NCBI RefSeq assembly: GCF_013184545.1
Contig: NZ_JAAOJA010000009.1
Location: 62,001 to 126,000, forward strand
Source: Pseudomonas tumuqii
Lineage (GTDB): Bacteria > Pseudomonadota > Gammaproteobacteria > Pseudomonadales > Pseudomonadaceae
Length of the DNA stretch: 64,000 bases
Reading direction: 5' to 3'
The stretch's first letter is position 1; each line of letters opens with the position of its first letter. A model generated the notes under the pieces. It did no database searches, was not told where the DNA came from, and saw only the letters and a program-made list of their open reading frames with translations. The position numbers were made by a program, and so were the translations under genes. Below, piece after piece: positions 8,539 to 17,312 of this stretch.

Positions 8539-9309
8539 ATGCCCTATTCAGACATCCTCCTGCTGGTGCTTGCCGGTTTCGCCGCCGGCGGCATGAACGC
8601 CCTGGCCGGTGGCGGCACCTTTTTCTCCTTTCCGGCCCTGCTCGCCGCCGGTCTGCCGCCGGTGACGGCCAATGCCACCAATGCCGTGGCGCTGTGGCCG
8701 GCCAGCCTGGCCGGGGCCTGGGCGGCACGGGCCTCGTTGCGTCCGCTCGGCCGCTATCCGCTGCCGCTGCTGTTGGCCGGATTATGCGGTGGCCTGCTCG
8801 GCGGCCTGTTGCTGCTGGCCGGCGGCGACGATGTGTTCGCCAAGCTGATCCCCTGGCTGCTGCTGGCGGCCACCGTACTGTTCGCCGCCAGCCCCTGGCT
8901 CAGTCGCTGGCTGGCGGCACGCCGCGCCGAAGCCGCGCAACCGCCGCACGGCCCGCTGTCGCTGGGCGCGCATATCGGCGTGTCGGTCTACGGCGGCTAC
9001 TTCGGCGCGGGCATGGGCATCCTGCAACTGGCGGCGTTTTCCATCGAAGGGCATCCATTGGCCCGCGCCAATGCCCTGAAGAACCTGATTTCCGCGGTGA
9101 TCTACAGCGTCGCCAGCATCACCTTTATCGTCGCCGGGCGGGTCAGCTGGTACGAGCTGGCGGTCCTGCTGGTCGGCGCGACACTCGGCGGCTATGCCGG
9201 CGGCGTCCTGGGCCAGCGCTTGCCGCCGGCGCTGCTGCGCGCCTTGGTCATTCTGGTTGGCGCCGGCATGACCCTCTATTATTTCTGGGTGACCTATTTC
9301 GCCGGGTGA
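8539..9309 (+). CDS. TSUP (TauE/SafE) family membrane permease
   Basis: A 256-residue integral membrane protein with about eight hydrophobic segments. The two family repeats are visible: 'GFAAGGMNALAGGGTFFSFP' with 'VTANATNAVALWPASLAGAW' near the N-terminus, and 'YGGYFGAGMGILQLAAF' with 'ANALKNLISAVIYSVASITF' in the second half. TSUP members export or import sulfite, sulfonates or other organic anions; the substrate is not predictable here. ATG 8539 is chosen over an upstream TTG because it begins a typical short N-terminus. It ends about 100 bp before xseB. Confidence 0.92.
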   Translation: MPYSDILLLVLAGFAAGGMNALAGGGTFFSFPALLAAGLPPVTANATNAVALWPASLAGAWAARASLRPLGRYPLPLLLAGLCGGLLGGLLLLAGGDDVFAKLIPWLLLAATVLFAASPWLSRWLAARRAEAAQPPHGPLSLGAHIGVSVYGGYFGAGMGILQLAAFSIEGHPLARANALKNLISAVIYSVASITFIVAGRVSWYELAVLLVGATLGGYAGGVLGQRLPPALLRALVILVGAGMTLYYFWVTYFAG

Positions 9310-9407
9310 GCTGCTGCGACGACCGTCGATTTGCCCGTGTGGCGCGGCTCTGCTAGTGTCGCGCCGGTTGCAACTGCTGCCCGAACCCCCGCCAGAGAAT
9401 GCCCGCC

Positions 9408-9650
9408 ATGGCCCGTAAAAAAGCCTCACTCGACTTCGAGCAATCCCTCACCGACTTGCAGAGCCTGGTCGAGCGCCTGGAAAACGGCGAGCTGTCGCTG
9501 GAAGACTCGCTGACCGCCTTCGAACAAGGCATCCGCCTGACCCGCGACTGCCAGGCCGCGCTGGCTCAGGCCGAGCAGAAAGTGCAAATCCTCATGGAGC
9601 GCGACGGCGAGCTGGAGGAAGCCCCCTTCGACGCGGATCGACAGGCATGA
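9408..9650 (+). CDS. xseB: Exodeoxyribonuclease VII small subunit
   Basis: XseB binds XseA to form exonuclease VII, which degrades single-stranded DNA. The 80-residue helical protein has the family core 'FEQSLTDLQSLVERLENGEL' and 'AFEQGIRLTRDCQAALAQAE'. The start MARKKASLDF is preferred over an in-frame ATG nine bases upstream because AGAG is better spaced and homologues begin there. It overlaps ispA by ATGA, forming the xseB-ispA pair that in related genomes continues directly to dxs; here dxs is 7 kb further on. Confidence 0.96.
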   Translation: MARKKASLDFEQSLTDLQSLVERLENGELSLEDSLTAFEQGIRLTRDCQAALAQAEQKVQILMERDGELEEAPFDADRQA

Positions 9651-10534
9651 TCGCGACCTACCAGGCGCAGTGCCAACGCCGTGTCGATGCGGCGTTGGAA
9701 AGCCTGTTCGAGGCCCCCCCCGGCGAATTGCAGCGGCTCTACCAGGCCATGCGCTACAGCGTGATCAACGGCGGCAAGCGGGTGCGCCCGCTGCTGGTTT
9801 ACGCCGCCTGCGAAGCCCTCGGCGGCGAGCCGGCACAGGCCGATGGCGCGGCCTGCGCGGTCGAGCTGATCCATGCCTATTCGCTGGTGCATGACGATCT
9901 GCCGGCGATGGACGACGACGACCTGCGTCGTGGCCAGCCCACCACCCACAAGGCTTTCGACGAAGCCGTGGCCATCCTCGCCGGCGATGGCCTGCAGAGC
10001 CTGGCCTTCGAAGTGCTCGCCGATGTTCACTGCAACCCGCATGACGCCGAGCTGCGCCTGGCGATGATCGCCAGCCTGGCCCGCGCCGCCGGCCCCGCAG
10101 GGATGGTCGGTGGTCAGTCCATCGACCTCGGTTCGGTCGGCCAGACGCTCGATCAGGCAGCGCTGGAACTCATGCACCGGCACAAGACCGGCGCCCTGAT
10201 CGAAGCCAGCGTGCGCCTCGGCGCCCTGGCCAGTGCGCGTGCCGACGAACGTACGCTGAAAGCCCTGCACAGCTATGCCCGCGCCATCGGCCTGGCGTTC
10301 CAGGTGCAGGACGACATCCTCGACGTGGAAAGCGACACCGCCACTCTGGGCAAGACCCAAGGCAAGGACCAGGCCAACCACAAGCCGACCTACCCGGCGC
10401 TGCTCGGCCTCGACGCCGCCAAGGCCTACGCCCTGGAACTGCGCGACCAGGCGCTGCACGCCCTGCGCCCGTTCGACCACGCCGCCGAGCCGCTGCGCGA
10501 GCTGGCCCGCTATATCGTCGAACGCCAGCACTAG
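9647..10534 (+). CDS. ispA: (2E,6E)-Farnesyl diphosphate synthase
   Basis: Condenses dimethylallyl and geranyl diphosphate with isopentenyl diphosphate to make farnesyl diphosphate, the precursor of ubiquinone and undecaprenyl carriers. In the 295 residues the first aspartate-rich motif is HDDLPAMDDDDLRRG and the second is QVQDDILDVESD, with 'YSVINGGKRVRPLL' near the N-terminus and 'GGQSIDLGSVG' mid-protein. The length is normal. Overlap with xseB indicates translational coupling. REP-type palindromes begin 25 bp after its stop. Confidence 0.97.
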   Translation: MIATYQAQCQRRVDAALESLFEAPPGELQRLYQAMRYSVINGGKRVRPLLVYAACEALGGEPAQADGAACAVELIHAYSLVHDDLPAMDDDDLRRGQPTTHKAFDEAVAILAGDGLQSLAFEVLADVHCNPHDAELRLAMIASLARAAGPAGMVGGQSIDLGSVGQTLDQAALELMHRHKTGALIEASVRLGALASARADERTLKALHSYARAIGLAFQVQDDILDVESDTATLGKTQGKDQANHKPTYPALLGLDAAKAYALELRDQALHALRPFDHAAEPLRELARYIVERQH

Positions 10535-10558
10535 CGGGCTGTTGGGTTTAGGGCTCTT

Positions 10559-10625
10559 GTAGCCCGGATGCAATCCGGGGAACGTTGTCGGTCTTTTAGA
10601 GATTCCCTGATTTCATCCGGGCTAC
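10559..10625. repeat. REP-type split inverted repeat downstream of ispA
   Basis: GTAGCCCGGATG at 10559-10570 is matched by its exact inverse CATCCGGGCTAC at 10614-10625. The same unit occurs as a compact perfect hairpin at 35710-35734. Confidence 0.8.
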
Positions 10626-10641
10626 GGTTTTAGGGCGTTTC

Positions 10642-10723
10642 GTAGGAGCGGCCCATGGCCGCGATAGGACATGCCTGCATAAAGTATCGCGGGCATGGCA
10701 ACTAGGCGTCCCCCCGTTCCTAC
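10642..10723. repeat. REP-type palindrome at left border of the LysR-carboxylase cassette
   Basis: GTAGGAGCGGCCCATGGC begins the left arm and is followed at 10685 by TATCGCGGGCATGGC, ending in TTCCTAC. The right arm appears interrupted by about 15 bases compared with the uninterrupted copy at 17369-17393. A related copy borders the other end of the cassette. Confidence 0.75.
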
Positions 10724-10738
10724 ACAGCCGTCACCCGA

Positions 10739-11659
10739 TCAAAACCGCTGCCGCGCCAGCTCCAGCAACTGCCCGCGCAGCCATTGGCTGCCCGGCTCAT
10801 TCTCGGCCTGGCGCGACCAGTACAGGTTGAGGGTCACCGGCGGCAGTGCCAGGGGCATCGCCAGCAGGCGGTTGTCCAGCCCGGCATTGATCAGCTCGGC
10901 ATAGCGCCTGGGCATGGTCAGCAGCCAGTCGTTGCGCGCCACCAGCAGCGCCGCGGTCAGGTAATGCTGGCAGCGCTGGCGCACCTGGCGCACCAGGCCG
11001 AGATGGCCGAGGGCCAAGTCTTCCACGCAGATCCCGCGGCGCCGCGAGGTGACCGCCACATGCTCGGCGGCCAGGTAGCGCTCGGCGCTCAGCTCGCCCG
11101 CGAAAGCCGGGCCGGCGACCACGCACAGCGGCTCCTGCAGCAATAGCTGCTGGCGCAGTTCGGCATCGGTGGGGCGGGCGATCTCGATGGCCAGATCGAC
11201 CCGTCCGGCGATCAGCTCCAGCTTCAACGCCGCCCAATGCACGCTGCTGCTGCGCACTTCCAGCTGCGGCGCGAGCCGGCGCAACTGGCCGAGGATGCCC
11301 GGTAGCATCAGGGGTTCCAGTTGCTCCGGCATATTCAGGCTGAACACCCGCCGATCATGCTGCGGGTCGAAGCCATGGCCGCGGCCGAGGTTGCGTCGCA
11401 ACCCCTCCAGCGCATCCTGGATGCCCGGCGCCAGCTGCTCGGCCAGGGGCGTCGGCGCCACCCCGCGTCCCGCGCGGACGAACAGCGGATCGCCCAGTTG
11501 CTCGCGCAGGCGCGCCAGGGCGTGGCTGACCGCCGACTGGCTGAGGTGCAGCAGCAGCGCCGCGCGGGTCAGGTTGCGCTCGCGATAGACCACCTCGAAC
11601 ACCCGGAACAGGTTGAGGTCGAGGCGTTCCAGGGTTGGCCATTCATGCGTTTGATTCAT
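10739..11659 (-). CDS. LysR-family transcriptional regulator
   Basis: A 306-residue LysR protein: an N-terminal winged helix-turn-helix at about residues 13-75 (LNLFRVFEVVYRERNLTRAA, LSQSAVSHALARLREQLGD) and a periplasmic-binding-like effector domain in the rest. It is divergent from the acyl-CoA synthetase/globin/carboxylase operon, with a dyad between them, so it very likely regulates that operon, perhaps with an acyl or organic acid as coinducer (inference). As I recall, a LysR gene also neighbours the fused carboxylase of P. aeruginosa. The ATG at 11659 gives the standard N-terminus. Confidence 0.93.
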   Translation of the reverse strand: MNQTHEWPTLERLDLNLFRVFEVVYRERNLTRAALLLHLSQSAVSHALARLREQLGDPLFVRAGRGVAPTPLAEQLAPGIQDALEGLRRNLGRGHGFDPQHDRRVFSLNMPEQLEPLMLPGILGQLRRLAPQLEVRSSSVHWAALKLELIAGRVDLAIEIARPTDAELRQQLLLQEPLCVVAGPAFAGELSAERYLAAEHVAVTSRRRGICVEDLALGHLGLVRQVRQRCQHYLTAALLVARNDWLLTMPRRYAELINAGLDNRLLAMPLALPPVTLNLYWSRQAENEPGSQWLRGQLLELARQRF

Positions 11660-11720
11660 GGTTATTTCCGCATTATCCGACTCAGCCTGAACCTAGCAGC
11701 GCCAAGCCTCGGCGCCACCA

Positions 11721-11747
11721 TGCATAGCATTCATGGATAGCAATGCA
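11721..11747. promoter_or_regulatory. Imperfect dyad between LysR and the acyl-CoA synthetase operon
   Basis: TGCATAGC at 11721 mirrors GCAATGCA at 11740-11747 with one mismatch, around a centre containing TCATGGAT. The position, between divergent LysR and target genes and about 70 bp upstream of the chosen start, is where a LysR-type box is expected. Confidence 0.45.
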
Positions 11748-11817
11748 TAAGCATCAGTTCTGTCCCGTGTCCCGGCCGCCTAAGCTGCCCGCAGAGCCAA
11801 ACGACAGGGCACAACCG

Positions 11818-13509
11818 ATGACCGAAGACCTCTACCTGCAACAGTTGCATGCGCTGCAGGCCGCCGCCTGGCCGGTCGGCACGCCGAGCGAGCCGTCTTA
11901 CCCGCACGGCCAGCAGCCGCTGTCCGAGTACCTGCGCGCCTGGGCCCGCCTGCAGCCCGAAGCGCCGGCCCTGGACTTCTACGGCTTGTCCCTGAGCTAT
12001 GCCGAACTGGATCGCCTTTCCGACCGCTGCGCCGCGTTGCTGGTGGAGCTGGGGATAGCGCCGGGGGATCGGGTCGCGCTGTTCATGCCCAACTGCCCGC
12101 AACTGCATATCGCCTTCTACGCCATCCTCAAGTGCGGCGCGGTCTATGCGCCGGTCAGCCCGCTGAGCAAGGCGCTGGAGCTGAGCTACCAGCTCAAGGA
12201 CAGCGGCGCCCGCACCATCCTCTGTTTCGACCAGTTGCTGCCGCTGGTCCGGGCGGTGCGCGAGGACTGCCAGCTTGCCCATGTGCTGGCGACCAGCCTG
12301 TCCGAGCTGTGCCCGGCCGAGCCGAGCATCCCGGTGCCGGACCTGCTGCTGGCGGCGAAGGTCACGGGCGACGACTTCATCGACTTCTACCCGGCGCTGG
12401 CGGCCTGCCAGGCGCCGACTCCGGCGCACCGTCCGCAGCTGGGCGACATCGCCGCGCTCAACTACACCGGCGGCACCACCGGTCTGCCCAAGGGTTGCGT
12501 GCATAGCCACGGCGACATGCTCTACACCTGCGCCAGCTTCCTCGCGGTGGCCCTGCAACTGCGCCCGGATAGCGTGCTGCTCAACTTCCTCCCGGAATTC
12601 TGGATCGCCGGGGAGAACGCCGGCCTGCTGTTCCCGGTGTTCAGCGGCTGCCGCCTGGTATTGCTGGCACGCTGGGACGCCCTGGCTTTCATGGGCGCGG
12701 TCGAGCACTACCGGGTCAGCCACTGCGGCCTGCTGGTGGACAATGTCGCCGAGGTGCTGGAACACCCGCGGGTCGGCGACTTCGACTTCCGCTCGCTGCA
12801 GCAGACCGGCAGCATCTCCTTTATCAAGAAGCTCACCGCCGAGTACCGCCGCCAGTGGCGCACGCTGACCGGCACCAGCCTGTTCGAGTTCAGCTTCGGC
12901 ATGACCGAGAGCCACACCTGCGACACCTTCACCGCCGGCCTGCAACAAGACGACTTCGACCTCAGGAGCGCGCCGACCTTCGTCGGCCTGCCCGTGCCGG
13001 GCACCCAGTTCAAGGTCTGCGACTTCGCCACCGGCGAACTGCTGCCACTGGGCCAGGAGGGCGAGCTGTGCCTGCGCAGCCCGTCGTTGCTCAAGGGGTA
13101 CTGGAATCGTCCGGAGGAATCCGCCGCCGCGCTGCGCGACGGCTGGCTGCACAGCGGCGACCTCGGCCAGATCAGCGCACAGGGCTTTATCCGCTACCTC
13201 GGCCGGCGCAAGGAGATGCTCAAGGTCAACGGCATGAGCGTATTCCCCAGCGAGCTGGAGGCCCTGCTCGGCCAGCACCCGGCGATCCTCGCCAGCGCCG
13301 TGCTCGGCCGCAGCGACGAACGCAGCGGCCAGCGCCCGGTGGCCTTCGTGGTGCTCAAGCCCGGCAGCGGCGCCAGCGCGGACAGCCTGCAGGCCTGGTG
13401 CCGCGAGGCCATGGCGGTCTACAAGGTGCCGGAGATCCGCCTGCTCGCCAGCCTGCCGCTGACCGCCACCGGCAAGGTGAAGAAGAACGAACTCGAGGCG
13501 CTGCTTTAA
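11818..13509 (+). CDS. AMP-dependent acyl-CoA synthetase
   Basis: An ANL-superfamily ligase of 563 residues that activates a carboxylic acid to acyl-AMP and then acyl-CoA. The phosphate-binding loop is YTGGTTGLPKG at about 216-226, the A5-type motif is 'FEFSFGMTESHTCDTF', the A7/A8 hinge reads 'GWLHSGDLGQISAQGFIRYL' followed by GRRKEMLKVNGMSVFPSELE, and the catalytic lysine segment is 'LTATGKVKKNELEALL'. The substrate is unknown; a medium or long-chain acid would fit the carboxylase encoded downstream. An in-frame ATG at 11743 would place the operator dyad inside the gene, so 11818 is preferred. The globin gene follows after 36 bp. Confidence 0.9.
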   Translation: MTEDLYLQQLHALQAAAWPVGTPSEPSYPHGQQPLSEYLRAWARLQPEAPALDFYGLSLSYAELDRLSDRCAALLVELGIAPGDRVALFMPNCPQLHIAFYAILKCGAVYAPVSPLSKALELSYQLKDSGARTILCFDQLLPLVRAVREDCQLAHVLATSLSELCPAEPSIPVPDLLLAAKVTGDDFIDFYPALAACQAPTPAHRPQLGDIAALNYTGGTTGLPKGCVHSHGDMLYTCASFLAVALQLRPDSVLLNFLPEFWIAGENAGLLFPVFSGCRLVLLARWDALAFMGAVEHYRVSHCGLLVDNVAEVLEHPRVGDFDFRSLQQTGSISFIKKLTAEYRRQWRTLTGTSLFEFSFGMTESHTCDTFTAGLQQDDFDLRSAPTFVGLPVPGTQFKVCDFATGELLPLGQEGELCLRSPSLLKGYWNRPEESAAALRDGWLHSGDLGQISAQGFIRYLGRRKEMLKVNGMSVFPSELEALLGQHPAILASAVLGRSDERSGQRPVAFVVLKPGSGASADSLQAWCREAMAVYKVPEIRLLASLPLTATGKVKKNELEALL

Positions 13510-13545
13510 CGGTAAGCCCCACGCAACCAACCGAAGGGAATGAGT

Positions 13546-13971
13546 ATGACTATCGATGACACGGCGGTTCAGTTGATCAAGCAAAGCGCGGGAGCCATCA
13601 AGGCGCAGGCGCAACAAATCAACCAACTGGTCTACGAACATCTGGACAAACACCACCCCACGGCCTATGCCCTACTGCAGCGGGCTGGACTGCCACCGCT
13701 GGCCAACATCGTCGCCGGGTATGCGGCCAACATCGATAATCTGGAACCATTCCTCAAGCACGCGCCGAAGATTGCCCAGGTTCATCACCGCATCGACCTG
13801 CAGGAAGAGCAATTCGAGATGGTGGCCAGCGCACTGTTCGCGGCCTTTCGCCAAGCCCTGGATAGAGAGGCCCTGTCCGACGCGGCCATGCGGGCCTGGC
13901 GCAGCGCCTATGACCATCTGGCGAACATCTTGATCGAGTTGCAAAGACAGCTTCGAACCCCGGCGCTTTAA
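13546..13971 (+). CDS. Single-domain globin (flavohaemoglobin-type haem domain)
   Basis: A 141-residue protein that I read as a globin by comparison from memory with the haem domain of Hmp and Vitreoscilla haemoglobin. Shared features are the B-helix tyrosine in 'QLVYEHLDKHHP' (Y30), the E-helix segment 'LANIVAGYAANIDNLEPFL' (ANIDNLE is almost identical in Hmp), and an F-helix 'PKIAQVHHRI' whose H80 aligns with the proximal haem histidine. There is no reductase domain. By eye, the usual CD1 phenylalanine is leucine (about L44) and the distal E7 glutamine is not conserved. It could bind oxygen or NO, or act as a sensor. ATG 13546 is chosen over 13540 because AAGGGA sits six bases before it. 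It lies between acyl-CoA synthetase and carboxylase genes on the same strand. Confidence 0.8.
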   Translation: MTIDDTAVQLIKQSAGAIKAQAQQINQLVYEHLDKHHPTAYALLQRAGLPPLANIVAGYAANIDNLEPFLKHAPKIAQVHHRIDLQEEQFEMVASALFAAFRQALDREALSDAAMRAWRSAYDHLANILIELQRQLRTPAL

Positions 13972-14021
13972 CAGACCGCCGCGAAAATGCCCATTCACGC
14001 CGTCAACCAGCGAGTCCTGCC

Positions 14022-17000
14022 ATGTTCCAAGCCCTGCTGATCGCCAACCGCGGCGAGATCGCCATCCGCATCGCCCGCGCCGCCGCCGAGCTGGGCATTC
14101 GCTCGGTGGCGGTGTACGCCGAGGACGATGCCGCCTCCCTGCATGTGCGCAAGGCCGACAGCGCGGTCGCCCTCAAGGGCCGTGGTGTGCCAGCCTATCT
14201 GGCGATGGACCAGCTGATCGCCATCGCCCAGGACCAGGGTTGCGCGGCGATCCATCCCGGTTACGGTTTTCTCGCCGAGAACGCCGAGTTCGCCCGCCGC
14301 TGCCAGGCCGCCGGCCTGTGCTTTATCGGCCCCAGTGCCGAAGTGCTGGAACTGTTCGGCGACAAGGCCGCGGCGCGCGCGCTGGCCGAACGCTGCGAGG
14401 TGCCACTGGTGCGCGGGCTCAATCATGCGGTCAGCCTGGATCAGGCCCGCGAGTTCCTGCGCAGCCTGGGCGCCGGCGGCGCGGTGATGCTCAAGGCCCT
14501 GGCCGGCGGCGGCGGTCGCGGCATGCGCCCGGTGTTCGCCGAAGCGGAGTTGGACCAGGCGTTCGCCCGCTGCCAGTCGGAAGCCCGTGCGGCCTTCGGC
14601 AGTGACGCGCTCTATATCGAGCAACTGGTGGGCGATGCCCGGCATATCGAGATCCAGGTGCTGGGCGACCATACGGGCGCGGTCAGCCACCTGTGGGAAC
14701 GCGATTGCAGCCTGCAGCGGCGCCAGCAGAAGCTGGTGGAGATCGCCCCCAGCCCGGACCTGCCAGCCGCCACCCGCGCGCGGATGATCGCCGCGGCGCT
14801 GAAACTGGCCGGCGCGGCGCGCTATCAGGGACTGGGCACCTTCGAGTTCCTGCTGGATAACCAGCAGCCCGAGCGTTTCTACTTCATGGAGGCCAACCCG
14901 CGCATCCAGGTCGAGCACACGGTCACCGAGCAGGTCACCGGCATCGACCTGCTGCAGACCCAGCTCAGGCTGGCTGCCGGGCATAGCCTGGCGCAACTGA
15001 ACCTGCTGCAGCCGCCGGCCATTACTGGCTGCGCCGTGCAACTGCGGATCAACCTGGAAAGCATGAGCAGCGATGGCAGCACCCACCCGGCCGCCGGCAC
15101 CCTGACGGCCTACGAACCGCCCAGCGGCCCGGGTCTGCGCGTCGACGGCTACGGCTACGCCGGCTACCCGGTCAGCCCCAGCTACGATTCGCTGCTGGCC
15201 AAGCTGATCGCCCACGCCCCGGACTACCCGAGCGCGCTGCGCCGCGCTTACCGCGCGCTCTGCGAGTTCCGCCTGGAGGGCGTGGCGAGCAACCTGCACC
15301 TGCTGCAGAACCTGCTGCGCCTGCCGGAAGTCGCCGCCAGCCGGGTCAGCACGCGCTTCGTCGAAAGCCGGCTGGTGCAATTGCTGGCGCCCCAGCAGCA
15401 GGCCCATGCCCATCTGTTCTTTGCCGGCAGCCCGGCGGCCGCCGGTGCGGCGCCGCAGGCGATCGATGCCCCGCCCGGCTGCCTGCCCTTGCAGGCGCCG
15501 AGCAGCGGCGTGCTGGTGTGCCTGGAGGTGGCGGAAGGCGACGCCGTGGCGGTCGGCCAGAGCATCGCCGTGCTGGAGGCGATGAAGATGGAGTTCGTGG
15601 TCAAGGCCAGCCACAGCGGCATCGTCCGCGCCCTCGCCACGCCGCCCGGCAGCGTGGTCGGCGAAGGCCAGCCGCTACTGTTTATCGAACCGGCCGAGGT
15701 CGGCGGCGAACCGGCCCGGAGCGAGCAGAGCCTGGACCTCGAGCATATCCGCGCGGACCTGGCCGAAGTGCTCGAACGCCACGCCATCACCCGCGACGAA
15801 CGCCGCCCGCAGGCCGTGGCCAAGCGGCGCAAGACCGGCCAGCGCACGGTGCGCGAGAACCTCGCCGAGCTGCTCGATGACGGCAGCTTCAGCGAATACG
15901 GTGCCCTGGCCCTGGCCGCCCAGCGCCGCCGTCGTTCCCTGGAGGAGCTGATTGAACAGAGCCCGGCCGACGGCCTGGTGGCCGGCATCGGCACGGTCAA
16001 CGCCGACTTGTTCGGCAGCCAGGCCGCACGCTGCATGACCATCGCCTACGACTACACGGTGTTCGCCGGCACCCAGGGGGTGATGAACCACAAGAAGACC
16101 GACCGCATGCTCGGCCTCGCCGAGCAGTGGCGCCTGCCCCTGGTGCTGTTCGCCGAGGGCGGTGGCGGCCGGCCCGGTGACAGCGATTTCGTCGGCGTCG
16201 CCGGGCTCGACTGCCACACCTTCGTCGGCATGGCCAGGTTGTCCGGGCTGGTGCCGCTGGTCGGGGTGGTCTCCGGGCGCTGCTTTGCCGGTAATGCGGC
16301 GCTGCTCGGCTGCTGTGATGTGATCATCGCCACCGCCAACGCGACCATCGGCATGGCCGGCCCGGCGATGATTGAGGGCGGCGGCCTGGGCAGCTACACG
16401 CCCGAGGAGGTCGGCCCGGTCGCGGTGCAGGGACCGAACGGGGTGATCGATGTGCAGGTGGCCGACGAGGCCGAGGCGGTGCGGGTGGCCAAGCAGTACC
16501 TCGGCTACTTCCAGGGGCCGTTGGCCGACTGGCAGTGCGCCGACCAGCGCGAGCTGCGCCACCTGATCCCGGAAAACCGCCTGCGTGTCTACGACATCCG
16601 CCAGGTGATCGCCACCCTGGCCGACACCGGCTCGGTGCTGGAGCTGCGCCGGCAGTTCGCTCCCGGCCTGATCACCGCCTTTATCCGTATCGAAGGCCGG
16701 CCCTTCGGCCTGCTCGCCAACAATCCCGCGCATTTGGGCGGCGCCATCGATGCCGTGGCGGGCGACAAGGCCGCGCGCTTCATGCAGCTGTGCGATGCCT
16801 TCGATATCCCCATGCTCTCGCTGTGCGACACCCCCGGCTTCATGGTCGGCCCCGAGGCGGAGAAACAGGCCACGGTGCGCCATGTGTCACGCATGTTCGT
16901 CGCCGCCGCCAGCCTGACCGTGCCGTTTTTTACCGTGGTCTTGCGCAAGGGCTACGGCCTCGGCGCCCAGGCCATGGCCGCCGGCAGCTTCCACTCGCCG

Positions 17001-17300
17001 TTGTTCACCATCGCCTGGCCCAGCGCCGAGTTCGGCGCCATGGGCCTGGAGGGTGCGGTGCGCCTGGGTTTCGCCAAGGAGCTGGCGGCCGTCGAGGAGC
17101 CCGGCGCCCGCCAGCAGCTGTTCGACAAACTGGTGGCCAAGGCCTACCAGAGCGGCAAGGGCATCAACATGGCCAGTTTCCTCGAGATCGATGCGGTCAT
17201 CGATCCGCTGGAAACCCGCGCCTGGCTGGTGCGCGGGTTGAATGCGGCGCCCCGGCCGGCAACGCGTGAGGGCAAGAAGCGCTGCGTCGATAGCTGGTAG
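14022..17300 (+). CDS. Single-chain biotin-dependent acyl-CoA carboxylase (BC-BCCP-CT fusion)
   Basis: One 1092-residue chain carries all parts of a biotin carboxylase system. Residues 1-445 are biotin carboxylase (ALLIANRGEIAIRIARAA, the GGGGRGM ATP loop, 'FYFMEANPRIQVEHTVTEQV'). Residues about 485-560 are the carrier domain, with EAMKM and biotinylated K522. From about 610 to 1080 is a carboxyltransferase of the crotonase type ('YDYTVFAGTQGVMNHKKTDR', 'FAEGGGGRPGDSDF', 'LCDTPGFMVGPEAEKQ'). This architecture matches the long-chain acyl-CoA carboxylases (LCC) known from mycobacteria and some proteobacteria, including a P. aeruginosa member. Annotation pipelines often mislabel it pyruvate carboxylase, but no pyruvate CT domain is present. 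Substrate is inferred. It is last in the operon. Confidence 0.9.
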   Translation: MFQALLIANRGEIAIRIARAAAELGIRSVAVYAEDDAASLHVRKADSAVALKGRGVPAYLAMDQLIAIAQDQGCAAIHPGYGFLAENAEFARRCQAAGLCFIGPSAEVLELFGDKAAARALAERCEVPLVRGLNHAVSLDQAREFLRSLGAGGAVMLKALAGGGGRGMRPVFAEAELDQAFARCQSEARAAFGSDALYIEQLVGDARHIEIQVLGDHTGAVSHLWERDCSLQRRQQKLVEIAPSPDLPAATRARMIAAALKLAGAARYQGLGTFEFLLDNQQPERFYFMEANPRIQVEHTVTEQVTGIDLLQTQLRLAAGHSLAQLNLLQPPAITGCAVQLRINLESMSSDGSTHPAAGTLTAYEPPSGPGLRVDGYGYAGYPVSPSYDSLLAKLIAHAPDYPSALRRAYRALCEFRLEGVASNLHLLQNLLRLPEVAASRVSTRFVESRLVQLLAPQQQAHAHLFFAGSPAAAGAAPQAIDAPPGCLPLQAPSSGVLVCLEVAEGDAVAVGQSIAVLEAMKMEFVVKASHSGIVRALATPPGSVVGEGQPLLFIEPAEVGGEPARSEQSLDLEHIRADLAEVLERHAITRDERRPQAVAKRRKTGQRTVRENLAELLDDGSFSEYGALALAAQRRRRSLEELIEQSPADGLVAGIGTVNADLFGSQAARCMTIAYDYTVFAGTQGVMNHKKTDRMLGLAEQWRLPLVLFAEGGGGRPGDSDFVGVAGLDCHTFVGMARLSGLVPLVGVVSGRCFAGNAALLGCCDVIIATANATIGMAGPAMIEGGGLGSYTPEEVGPVAVQGPNGVIDVQVADEAEAVRVAKQYLGYFQGPLADWQCADQRELRHLIPENRLRVYDIRQVIATLADTGSVLELRRQFAPGLITAFIRIEGRPFGLLANNPAHLGGAIDAVAGDKAARFMQLCDAFDIPMLSLCDTPGFMVGPEAEKQATVRHVSRMFVAAASLTVPFFTVVLRKGYGLGAQAMAAGSFHSPLFTIAWPSAEFGAMGLEGAVRLGFAKELAAVEEPGARQQLFDKLVAKAYQSGKGINMASFLEIDAVIDPLETRAWLVRGLNAAPRPATREGKKRCVDSW

Positions 17301-17312
17301 TCCGGGCTCTGC

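Noticed and set aside
14022..17300. Pyruvate carboxylase
   Set aside because: The CT half is of the acyl-CoA carboxylase (crotonase) type, not the pyruvate CT domain, and the carrier domain is in the middle rather than at the C-terminus.
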